Below are positions 25,998-35,760 of a stretch of 64,000 nucleotides of DNA, one piece after another. Under the pieces are notes generated by a model, which saw only the letters and a list, made by a program, of their open reading frames with translations, did no database searches and was not told the DNA's origin. The position numbers were made by a program, and so were the translations under genes. How positions within the stretch are numbered: the first letter of the stretch is position 1; every line of letters begins with the position of its first letter. This stretch comes from CAYWBU01 sp942491525 (GTDB lineage Bacteria > Desulfobacterota > Desulfomonilia > UBA1062), in NCBI GenBank assembly GCA_942491525.1, contig CALOBW010000039.1:1-64000 (forward strand), written 5' to 3'.

Positions 25998-26717
25998 ATG
26001 ATTGTTATTCCGGCTATTGACCTGCATGAGGGCAGGGTAGTCAGGCTGAAGCAGGGTGCCTTCGATCAGGTCACCCCCTATAGCGATGATCCGGCCGAGG
26101 TGGCGCGCTCATTTGAGGCCGCCGGCGCCAAGCGCATCCATCTGGTTGATCTGGACGGTTCCGTGCGCGGCCGCAGCATGAACACGGACGCCATCAGGGC
26201 CATCTGCGAGGCGGTCAATGTTGAGATCGACCTGGGCGGCGGCATCAGATCCGCCGAGGATGCCCAGGCGCTCTTTGATCTGGGTGTCGACTATGCCATT
26301 CTGGGCACCATGGTTGTCAAGCAGCCCGAGGAGTCCATGGCCATCCTGAAAAAGTTTCCGGGCAAGGTCGGCCTGGGGGTGGATGCGCTCAACGGCAAGG
26401 TTGCCATTCACGGCTGGAAAGAGGTCACCGCTGAGGATGCCTGGGATCTGGTCAAGCGCTATGAAAGTTTTGAGCCGGCCTTTGTGGTCTATACCGACAT
26501 CAGCCGCGACGGCATGCTGACCGGTCCCAACATTGAAACCACTGCCGAGCTGGCCAATCTGGTCAGGACCCCGGTCATCGCCTCGGGCGGCGTCAGTTCG
26601 CTGGAGGATCTTGAACAGCTGAAACGCGTGGGCAACATCTGGGGCGCCATCACCGGCAAGGCTGTCTATGAGGGCAAGCTGGACCTGGTTGAATCCATCA
26701 AAAAGATCGAGGGGTAA
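25998..26717 (+). CDS. hisA: phosphoribosylformimino-5-aminoimidazole carboxamide ribotide isomerase
   Basis: A 239-residue half-barrel-duplicated TIM barrel. IPAIDLHEGRVVRL is at the N terminus (catalytic Asp in AID), with the phosphate loop DLGGGIRS (about 77-84), TDISRDGML (second catalytic Asp) and ASGGVSS (about 195). It isomerises ProFAR to PRFAR. A good site (AGGAG) precedes the ATG. The next gene starts after 3 bases. hisF and hisI are not in this cluster. Confidence 0.93.
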   Translation: MIVIPAIDLHEGRVVRLKQGAFDQVTPYSDDPAEVARSFEAAGAKRIHLVDLDGSVRGRSMNTDAIRAICEAVNVEIDLGGGIRSAEDAQALFDLGVDYAILGTMVVKQPEESMAILKKFPGKVGLGVDALNGKVAIHGWKEVTAEDAWDLVKRYESFEPAFVVYTDISRDGMLTGPNIETTAELANLVRTPVIASGGVSSLEDLEQLKRVGNIWGAITGKAVYEGKLDLVESIKKIEG

Positions 26718-26720
26718 AAT

Positions 26721-27056
26721 ATGGAGTGTATCTTCTGCAAGATCCTGGCGGGCGAAATTCCGTCGACCAAGGTTTATGAGGATGAGCTGGTCTATGCCTT
26801 TGACGACATCCAGCCCCAGGCGCCGGTGCACACCCTGGTGATTCCCAAGCAGCACGTTGCAACCCTCAATGAGCTGGATGATGCCATTGTCTGGCAGGCC
26901 ATGCTGAACGCCGCCAAGGATGTGGCCCGCATCAAGGGTATTGACCAGAGCGGCTACCGCACCACCATCAACTGCGGCCCCGAAGGCGGCCAGATCGTCA
27001 TGCACCTGCATCTGCACGTGCTGGGCGGCCGCGAGCTTGACGGCAAGATGGGCTAG
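26721..27056 (+). CDS. HIT family (HINT-type) nucleotide phosphoramidase
   Basis: A 111-residue HIT protein. The N-terminal CIFCKILAGEIPSTKVYED and the histidine triad HLHLHVLGG near residue 96 are diagnostic of the HINT branch. It hydrolyses adenosine phosphoramidates. In many related bacteria a HIT gene closes the his operon after hisI, so it is probably a remnant of that arrangement. It converges with the ThiF-like gene with a 4-base overlap. Confidence 0.92.
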   Translation: MECIFCKILAGEIPSTKVYEDELVYAFDDIQPQAPVHTLVIPKQHVATLNELDDAIVWQAMLNAAKDVARIKGIDQSGYRTTINCGPEGGQIVMHLHLHVLGGRELDGKMG

Positions 27057-27718
27057 TCTATCTTAAGCTTCTGCATGGTGAAGTCGCTGAACTCCACGAT
27101 GCAGAAGCGGTTCAGCAGCTGGGGCTGACCCCAGATGTTGTAGAGAATCTCCTGGGCCATGATTGAGGCCAGGCAGAAGACGATCGGCGGGGTCACCGCA
27201 TAGGGCTCGGCCGGATTGCGCAGCTCGGAATAGATATCTGAAAGTCCGGGAGACTTGCCCTTGATGAGGGTGATGACCTGGCCGAAATCCTCCTCCACTC
27301 CGCCATGCACCAGAAACTGCTTTTGCTGTCGCTCTTCCAGGCTGAAACGCGCCGCAAAGTTGTCCAGACAGTCGGCGATGCCGGTTACATCCTCGGGCAG
27401 CTGCCAGTCGGATTCAAGGTCAATCTTGAGCCCCATCAGGTCGCTCTGACCGTTGATGGCGTCCAGCCGCTCGCGGGCCACCTCAATCTTGGTTTTGCCC
27501 AGGTCGGCCAGGACGTAGAGGCTCTGGCGGTTGAGGTCGGTCAGGTCGAGGCGGCCCCTGTCGGCCAGGTAGAGTTTGCCGACGCCGGCGCGCACCAGCA
27601 GCTGGGCCACGCTTGCGCCCAGCCCGCCCAGCCCGGCCACGAAAATTACGGCCTGCTGCAGCTGTTCCTGCTTCTCCTCTCCCCAGCTTCTGATGTGGCG
27701 CTCAAAGGGCGAGTTCAT
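27053..27718 (-). CDS. ThiF/MoeB/HesA family adenylyltransferase
   Basis: A 221-residue E1-like protein. RHIRSWGEEKQEQL at the N terminus and the nucleotide loop GLGGLGASVAQLLVRAGVGKL are clear, followed by DLNRQSLY and ADCLDN. It would adenylate the C-terminal glycines of a ubiquitin-like sulfur carrier. The partner is encoded directly upstream (MoaD-like, sharing one base in TGATG). With AOR upstream, the likely job is to activate sulfur transfer for a pterin cofactor. No CxxC zinc pair is evident. Confidence 0.88.
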   Translation of the reverse strand: MNSPFERHIRSWGEEKQEQLQQAVIFVAGLGGLGASVAQLLVRAGVGKLYLADRGRLDLTDLNRQSLYVLADLGKTKIEVARERLDAINGQSDLMGLKIDLESDWQLPEDVTGIADCLDNFAARFSLEERQQKQFLVHGGVEEDFGQVITLIKGKSPGLSDIYSELRNPAEPYAVTPPIVFCLASIMAQEILYNIWGQPQLLNRFCIVEFSDFTMQKLKID

Positions 27719-27999
27719 CAGCCGCCGCCGCCCGGCGGAAAGAGGGCCACCGTATCGCCGTCATCTACCGCCGAATCCAATTTGTCGAGGTGGTGGACGT
27801 TGTGGCCGTTGATCAGGATGATGGTGCCGGTCTTGAGGCTGCAATCCTCCTCCAGCAGCTTCTGCAGAAAGGGGGTCTCGATCATTGCCTGAGTCTTGTT
27901 CAAGAGGGAGGTGACCGTCTCGCCCTCTTGCCAGGCAACGGCCACCTCCCGCTGCTTGATCAGCAGCCTCAGCAGGGTGAAGAACTGCACCTTGACCAT
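27718..27999 (-). CDS. MoaD/ThiS-family sulfur carrier
   Basis: A 93-residue beta-grasp protein ending FPPGGGG, the diglycine tail that becomes a thiocarboxylate. FFTLLRLL near the N terminus fits the MoaD side. It starts immediately after the AOR stop codon and ends in the start codon of the ThiF-like gene. AOR-linked MoaD proteins are regularly found and presumably supply dithiolene sulfur for tungsto- or molybdopterin. Confidence 0.88.
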   Translation of the reverse strand: MVKVQFFTLLRLLIKQREVAVAWQEGETVTSLLNKTQAMIETPFLQKLLEEDCSLKTGTIILINGHNVHHLDKLDSAVDDGDTVALFPPGGGG

Positions 28000-29778
28000 T
28001 TAGAGTCCCAAGTCTTTGAGTTTTGCGGTGGGAATGGTGCCGTCGGCGTTCCAGCCCCGCTCCTGATAGTACTCGGGCAGCAGCTTGCCGATTTCGGCCA
28101 CGGCGCCCTTCTGGGGCCCGTCGGGCAGCGGATCGTTCAGCAGCCGCGGCGGCAGGGTGTCCTGCTCTGATCCGATGCCGGCCAGCAGATTGAACTGGCG
28201 CTCCATGTTCCAGATGCGCTCGCCGGCCATCAGGACCTCGGCCGGGCTCAAGCTGGTGCCGGCGGCGGCGTTGATCAGGTCGGTATAGTCCTCCAGGCCC
28301 AGGGCAAAGGAGGTGAAGAGGCACATGCCGATGGAGTCGATCACGGCGGTCAGATCCTGGAAGGTAATGACCCAGCGCGGCTTGCCCTCCAGCTGCTGGG
28401 TGTCGAGCTTCTCGGGCACGCCTAAAATTTCGGGCGAGATCATGTAGCCGCGCACGTGGCAGCCGCCGCGGTTGGAGGTGGCGTAGTTGAGCGCCTGGCC
28501 CTGCACGCCGCGCGGATCATAGGCCGGCATCTCCTGTTTTTTGACGCTCATGGATAGTTCCGGGTGGCCGTACTTCTGGCAGAGGCGCCAGGAGCCGTCG
28601 GCCATGGTATCGCCGAAGCCTTCGCGGGTTGCCATCTTGCGGGTGTAGTAGACGACCGCCTCCGAGCTGCCGAAGCGCAGCTCCGGGCCGTCCTGCAGCT
28701 CTTCGCGCTTGATGCAGCCCTTCTCGTAGAGCTCCATGGCCGCGGCGATGGTGGCGCCGGCCGAGATGGTGTCCAGGCCGAACTTGTTGCAGAGGAAGTT
28801 GGCCTCGGTGATGGCGATTAGGTCGCTGACGCCGCAGTCGGCGCCGAAGGACCAGCCCGACTCATATTCGGGACCCTCGCCGCGTTCGCCCGAGGGCAGC
28901 TCGGTGTCGCGGCCGCAGTGGATCGGGCAGGCGAAGCAGGCCTTGTTCTTGACCAGATACTTCTTGTTGACCAGGGCCTCGCCGTTGACCTCTTCGGTAT
29001 ATTTGAAGGTGCCGAATTGGAAGTTGTGGGTGGGATAGAGGCCGTTCTCGTTGATGATGCTGTCGAGCACCTTGGTGCCCAGGGCCGGCAGGCCTTCGCC
29101 GGTGACCGAATGGGCCTTGATCAGGCCGACCTTCTCCTTGACGACCTCCTTGAAATGATCGGGCAGCTCCAGACTTTCGTCGCCCCTGACAATGATGGCC
29201 TTGAGATTCTTGGAGCCCATGACCGCGCCCACACCGGTGCGGCCGGCGGCCCGGTGCTTCTCATTCATGATGGCGGCCATCAGCGAAAGTTTCTCGCCGG
29301 CCGGCCCGATGCAGCTGACGCGCGCCTTGGGCTCGGCTGCCAGCAGTTTGTCGGTGGTTTCGTAGACATCCAGGCCCCAGAGGTCGCCGGCGTCTCTGAT
29401 CTCAACCTTGCCGTCCAGGATGGCGATGTAGCAGGGTTTAGCGCTCTGGCCCTCGATGATGACCATCAGGTAGCCGGTCTTGCGCAGCGCCGCGCCCCAG
29501 AAGCCGCCCGAGTTGCTGGAGGCGATGGTGCCGGTCAGCGGGCCCTTGGTGACCACCATGTAGCGCCCGCCGGTCGGGGCCATCGTGCCCGAGAGCAGGC
29601 CGTCGGCGAAGATCAGCTTGTTCTGGGCCGAGAGCGGGTCGATGTTGGGGTCGATCTCATTGATCAGATAGCGGCTGCCCAGGCCGCGGCCGCCCAGATA
29701 GGCCATCAACAACTCTTCGGCAATGGGTTCATCCTTAATGCTGGAATTACTGAGATTGATTCTTAAAAGTTTGGTCAT
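28000..29778 (-). CDS. aldehyde:ferredoxin oxidoreductase family protein (tungsten/molybdenum)
   Basis: A 592-residue AOR-family enzyme. The N-terminal GGRGLGSRYL and RTGVGAVMGSKNLKAIIV bind the bis-pterin cofactor. The iron-sulfur cysteines appear as CFACPIHCGRD (about residue 285) with a later Cys in SIGMCLF (about 490). It oxidises aldehydes to acids with ferredoxin, or runs in reverse, using W or Mo. The ATG at 29778 is preferred because GGAGGTGA lies 5 bases upstream; an upstream in-frame ATG would sit inside the leader RNA. MoaD- and ThiF-like genes follow without gaps. A Moco-type riboswitch covers the leader. Confidence 0.92.
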   Translation of the reverse strand: MTKLLRINLSNSSIKDEPIAEELLMAYLGGRGLGSRYLINEIDPNIDPLSAQNKLIFADGLLSGTMAPTGGRYMVVTKGPLTGTIASSNSGGFWGAALRKTGYLMVIIEGQSAKPCYIAILDGKVEIRDAGDLWGLDVYETTDKLLAAEPKARVSCIGPAGEKLSLMAAIMNEKHRAAGRTGVGAVMGSKNLKAIIVRGDESLELPDHFKEVVKEKVGLIKAHSVTGEGLPALGTKVLDSIINENGLYPTHNFQFGTFKYTEEVNGEALVNKKYLVKNKACFACPIHCGRDTELPSGERGEGPEYESGWSFGADCGVSDLIAITEANFLCNKFGLDTISAGATIAAAMELYEKGCIKREELQDGPELRFGSSEAVVYYTRKMATREGFGDTMADGSWRLCQKYGHPELSMSVKKQEMPAYDPRGVQGQALNYATSNRGGCHVRGYMISPEILGVPEKLDTQQLEGKPRWVITFQDLTAVIDSIGMCLFTSFALGLEDYTDLINAAAGTSLSPAEVLMAGERIWNMERQFNLLAGIGSEQDTLPPRLLNDPLPDGPQKGAVAEIGKLLPEYYQERGWNADGTIPTAKLKDLGL

Positions 29779-29783
29779 GGGTT

Positions 29784-29893
29784 CACCTCCGGTATTTCTC
29801 CTTTCCAAATACGGGAGGCCTGCCGGTTTCCCGGCAAACCCAGCGGCTTGCCCGCCCTGGGGATTCCCTTTAGGCGCGCAGGCTCGGAGATGT
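29784..29893 (-). ncRNA. Moco/tungsten-cofactor riboswitch upstream of the AOR operon
   Basis: The minus-strand leader folds by eye into nested stems. CUCCG (29889-29885) pairs with CGGAG (29791-29787), hiding the ribosome site. GCCUGC pairs with GCAGGC just inside. There are two GNRA-type hairpins (CCGG-GAAA-CCGG; CCCAG...CUGGG enclosing GCAA) and a stem GUAUUU/AAAUAC closing the loop GGAAAGGAG. The segments CUCCGAGCC, GGCCUCCCG and GGAAAGGAG match what I recall of the Moco RNA motif. Ligand binding would close the outer stem and repress translation. Whether it senses molybdenum or tungsten cofactor cannot be decided here. Confidence 0.8.
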
Positions 29894-29944
29894 TGATCTA
29901 CAAGTTAAGGCAAACCCGGGGCGGGTCAAGCTTTCTTCGAGGGC

Positions 29945-32272
<2,328 letters not shown>

Positions 32273-32402
32273 TGTCTATCCTTTATGTGCTGAGTTTGAA
32301 GAACAGCTCTACCCTTAAGCGGCGGGCTGAGTCAATCTTCTTTGGATCAGTCCTTGATAGTCAAGCATAAGTCGTGTTAGTTTGCTGCACTAGGAGTTTA
32401 TG

Positions 32403-32837
32403 ATGGCGGATGACAAGTTGACTCTGGGAGCATACTTCAAGGCTGAGCGCGAGCAGCGCGGCATCGATCTGAAGGAGATCGAGGCCCGCACCAAGATCTC
32501 TGCGCAGACGCTGAAGTTCATGGAGGACGACTATCTCGACATGCTGCCGCCCAAGACCTTTGTGCGCGGTTTTCTCAAGGTGATCGCTGAAGAATTTGAG
32601 ATGGACATCGAAGAGCTAATGCTGCATATGGATGAAACTCTGCCGCCTGACGGGCCCAAGGAGAAGCATGTGCGCGACAAGCTTAAGACCGTGCGGGCGC
32701 TGCCCGAGGGGGCTTTGAAATGGGTAATTGCCGCCGCAGCCATATTGCTGCTGATCATATCATTGAGTCTCTGCTCGCGCGGCGACGAGGAACTTTCAGG
32801 TAAAGGATCGTTTATCGAAACAACCTTTGCCGCATAA
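32403..32837 (+). CDS. RodZ-like helix-turn-helix membrane protein
   Basis: A 144-residue protein. An N-terminal HTH of the RodZ type (LGAYFKAEREQRGIDLKEIEARTKI, MLPPKTFVRGFLKVIA) is followed by a linker and one transmembrane helix (about residues 105-123). It then ends with only ~20 periplasmic residues and so lacks the long DUF4115 domain of RodZ. RodZ anchors MreB; this short form may be a truncated homologue or a membrane-bound regulator. The ATG at 32403 has AGGAG 6 bases upstream; the one at 32400 is too close. Confidence 0.8.
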   Translation: MADDKLTLGAYFKAEREQRGIDLKEIEARTKISAQTLKFMEDDYLDMLPPKTFVRGFLKVIAEEFEMDIEELMLHMDETLPPDGPKEKHVRDKLKTVRALPEGALKWVIAAAAILLLIISLSLCSRGDEELSGKGSFIETTFAA

Positions 32838-32855
32838 ATAACAAGGGGTAGCACT

Positions 32856-34196
32856 ATGGCGGCAAAGGCGTCAGATGTAAAACGTCTTAGAAAATATATT
32901 CACAAGGGCTGGGAGTTCCACATCATTGAGATGCTCCATGACCTCAAGCCGGTGGAGATCGCCGAGCTGATCGAGGCCCTTGATGAAGAGTCCCGCGGCC
33001 GCTTCTTCCTGCTGCTGGATGTTGAAACCGCCTCCGATGTTATCATCGAGCTCTCCAGCGACTCCCGCGAAGATGTTCTGGATGACATCTCGGACAAGGA
33101 GCTGGCGCACATCGTTGAGGAGATGGACTCGGATGACGCCGCCGACCTGGTCGGTGATCTGCACGAGGACCGGGCCGAGCGTGTTCTGGCGGCCATGGAC
33201 CCCAAAGAGTCGTCCGACATCAAGGCCCTGCTTGAGTATCCGGAGGACACGGCCGGCGGCCTGATGCAGCGCGAGCTGATTGCGGTGCTGCCGACTGCGA
33301 CCGTCGATGAGACCATCGCCATAATCCGCCAGCAGTATCCCGATATTGAAGATATCCACCGGGTCTACATGGTTGACCAGAAGGGTATCCTGCTGGGTAC
33401 GGTCGAGCTGATCTCGCTGATTCTGGCCAAGCCTGAAACCACCATCGCCCAGGTGGCCGATGAGGAGCCCCTGAGTGTTCCGGTCGAGATGGACCAGGAA
33501 GAGGTTGCCCGCATCTTCAAGAAGTATGATGAAGTGGCCATGCCGGTTGTCGATGTTCAGGACCGGCTGCTGGGCCGCATCACGGTCGACGATATCGTTG
33601 ACGTCATGGAAGAGGAGGCCACCGAGGATATGTTCATGCTGGCCGGTGCCGAAGAGGATCTGCTGACCTCCTCGATTCTGAAGAACGCCTCCACCCGCGT
33701 GCCCTGGCTCTTTGTCTGCTGGATGGGCGGCGTTCTGAGCGCCATGATGATCCGCCTCTTTGAGCCGACCCTCTCGCAGGTGGTGGGGCTGGCGGCCTTC
33801 ATGCCGATCGTACTGGGCATGGGCGGCAACGTCGGTTCCCAGTCCCTGACCCTGGTTGTGCGCGGCATCGCCACCGGTCTGGCCGACACCATGAGTTTCT
33901 CCACGGTGATCCTGAAGCAGGTTGGCGTGGGCGCCCTGATGGGGCTGATCTACGGCGTCATGCTGGGCATCATGGGCATCTTCATGTTCCCGGATATGAT
34001 GCGCATGGGCCTGGTGGTGGGGATCTCGATCTTCATCTCAATGGTGCTGGCCTCCTTCCTGGGTACCACCGTGCCGATCTTCTTCTACAAGCTGGGCAAG
34101 GACCCGGCCGTGGCAAGCGCACCGCTGCTGACCACCGGCATGGACCTGCTGGGCGTTGTGGCCTACTTCGGGGTGGCCATCTGGCTGCTCTTCTAG
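32856..34196 (+). CDS. mgtE: magnesium transporter MgtE
   Basis: A 446-residue MgtE. The N-terminal superhelical domain (residues 10-125, repeated DDAADLVGDLHEDRAERVL) is followed by a CBS pair (130-250) and five membrane helices (280-446) including the conserved GNVGSQSLTLVVRG. It is a Mg2+ channel gated by cytoplasmic Mg2+ through the N and CBS domains. AAGGGG precedes the ATG by 7 bases. recO follows after 6 bases. Confidence 0.94.
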   Translation: MAAKASDVKRLRKYIHKGWEFHIIEMLHDLKPVEIAELIEALDEESRGRFFLLLDVETASDVIIELSSDSREDVLDDISDKELAHIVEEMDSDDAADLVGDLHEDRAERVLAAMDPKESSDIKALLEYPEDTAGGLMQRELIAVLPTATVDETIAIIRQQYPDIEDIHRVYMVDQKGILLGTVELISLILAKPETTIAQVADEEPLSVPVEMDQEEVARIFKKYDEVAMPVVDVQDRLLGRITVDDIVDVMEEEATEDMFMLAGAEEDLLTSSILKNASTRVPWLFVCWMGGVLSAMMIRLFEPTLSQVVGLAAFMPIVLGMGGNVGSQSLTLVVRGIATGLADTMSFSTVILKQVGVGALMGLIYGVMLGIMGIFMFPDMMRMGLVVGISIFISMVLASFLGTTVPIFFYKLGKDPAVASAPLLTTGMDLLGVVAYFGVAIWLLF

Positions 34197-34202
34197 CTAA
34201 AG

Positions 34203-34883
34203 ATGCCCCGTTTCAGCACTGACGCCATCATCCTGAATGTGATCGACTACTCCGAGTCGGACCGCATCGTTTCGGCCCTGACCCGCGATCACGGCATCAT
34301 TTCGGCCATCGCCAAGGGCGCGCGCAACAGCAAGAGGCGTTTTCCGGGCACCCTGGAGCCCTTCAGCGACATCACCATGGATCTCTTCTTGAAGCCGGGG
34401 CTTGATCTTTTTCGCCTGGAGGCGGCCACCCTCAATACGGCTAATCTGGGCATCCGCGAAGATCTGGATATCTTTGCGCATGCCGCGGTGCTGATGGAGA
34501 TTATCAAGGAGCATCTGGGCAGCCTGGATCCCAGCCCCATGACCTATGACTCCCTGAGCCGTTCGCTGCGGCTGATGAACCGGGATAGCCAGTGGTTTTC
34601 GGTCTGGGCCATCGGCATGGTCAAGATTCTGACTTCGCTGGGCTACGGCATCGATCTTGAGGAGTGGGCCGATCATCATAAGCTGCCAACCGGGCTCTCC
34701 ATGGAGTCGATGATGTTTATGCTCAAGGGCCTTGCCCTGGAACCCGAAGTACTTACTAAATTAAGTGTCAGCCGGGCCGGCAGAATCGAGATTGCGCACT
34801 ACCTGATCGAGACCTGCCGCAAGATCTCGGAGAGGCCCTTAAAGTCTATAGAGTTTGTGGCAAAGCTGCTTGACGATGCATAG
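34203..34883 (+). CDS. recO: DNA repair protein RecO
   Basis: A 226-residue RecO. The N-terminal OB fold is clear (TDAIILNVIDYSESDRIVSALTRDHG, AKGARNSKRRF, LEPF) and the C-terminal helical domain is present. The Cys4 zinc site found in many RecO proteins is missing. It loads RecA with RecR, which is encoded at 61042. No good ribosome site is seen; it starts 6 bases after mgtE, so translational coupling is possible. Confidence 0.88.
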   Translation: MPRFSTDAIILNVIDYSESDRIVSALTRDHGIISAIAKGARNSKRRFPGTLEPFSDITMDLFLKPGLDLFRLEAATLNTANLGIREDLDIFAHAAVLMEIIKEHLGSLDPSPMTYDSLSRSLRLMNRDSQWFSVWAIGMVKILTSLGYGIDLEEWADHHKLPTGLSMESMMFMLKGLALEPEVLTKLSVSRAGRIEIAHYLIETCRKISERPLKSIEFVAKLLDDA

Positions 34884-34905
34884 ATGCAGTGATAGAGGGG
34901 AAATC

Positions 34906-35760
34906 ATGGAATTCCAGGAAATAATTTTAAAATTACAGGACTATTGGTCAAAGTATGGCTGCCTGATTGCGCAGCCCTATGATTTGGAAGTTGGCGCCGG
35001 AACATTCAATCCGCACACCTTTTTGCGGGCCCTGGGGCCGAAGCCCTGGAATGTGGCTTATGTTGAGCCCTCCAGACGCCCCACCGATGGCCGTTACGGC
35101 GAGAACCCCAACCGTCTGCAGCACTACTACCAGTATCAGGTTATCCTGAAACCGGCCCCGGTCGACGTGCAGGAGATCTACCTCGACTCATTGCGCATGC
35201 TGGGTGTCGATCCGCTCGATCATGACATCCGCTTTGTTGAGGATGACTGGGAATCGCCGACGCTGGGAGCCTGGGGGCTGGGCTGGGAGGTCTGGCTCGA
35301 CGGCATGGAAGCCACCCAGTTCACCTATTTCCAGCAGGTTGGCGGCTATGAGTGCGACCCGGTCTGCGCCGAGCTGACCTACGGCCTTGAACGTATCGCC
35401 ATGTTCCTGCAGGGCGTTGACTCGGTCTATGATCTGATCTGGAAGGGCAACGTGACCTACCGCGACGTGCACCATGCCGGTGAGGTGCAGTGGTCCAAGT
35501 ATAATTTTGAGCACGCCAATGTGCCCATGCTGCTGGAGCTCTTCAAGCAGTATGAGCAGGAGGGCAGCCGCACGGCCGAAGCCGGCCTCTGTCTGCCGAC
35601 CTATGATATCTGCCTGAAGTGTTCGCACATATTCAACCAGCTGGATGCCAGAAATGCCATCTCCGTCACCGAGCGGCAATCCTACATCGCCCGCGTGCGC
35701 GAGCTGGCCAAGGCTTCGGCGACCCTCTATCTCAAGGGTATTGAGGAGGGAGAAGCGTAA
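34906..35760 (+). CDS. glyQ: glycyl-tRNA synthetase alpha subunit
   Basis: A 284-residue alpha subunit of the bacterial tetrameric GlyRS. It shows FQEIILKLQDYWSKYGCLI, the catalytic-core segments VEPSRRPTDGRYGENPNRLQHYYQYQV and WEVWLDGMEATQFTYFQQVGG. It carries the class II active site for Gly-AMP formation and needs the beta subunit for tRNA. The ATG at 34906 is preceded by GAGGGG; an earlier in-frame ATG at 34855 lies inside recO. Its stop shares one base with the glyS start. Confidence 0.96.
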   Translation: MEFQEIILKLQDYWSKYGCLIAQPYDLEVGAGTFNPHTFLRALGPKPWNVAYVEPSRRPTDGRYGENPNRLQHYYQYQVILKPAPVDVQEIYLDSLRMLGVDPLDHDIRFVEDDWESPTLGAWGLGWEVWLDGMEATQFTYFQQVGGYECDPVCAELTYGLERIAMFLQGVDSVYDLIWKGNVTYRDVHHAGEVQWSKYNFEHANVPMLLELFKQYEQEGSRTAEAGLCLPTYDICLKCSHIFNQLDARNAISVTERQSYIARVRELAKASATLYLKGIEEGEA

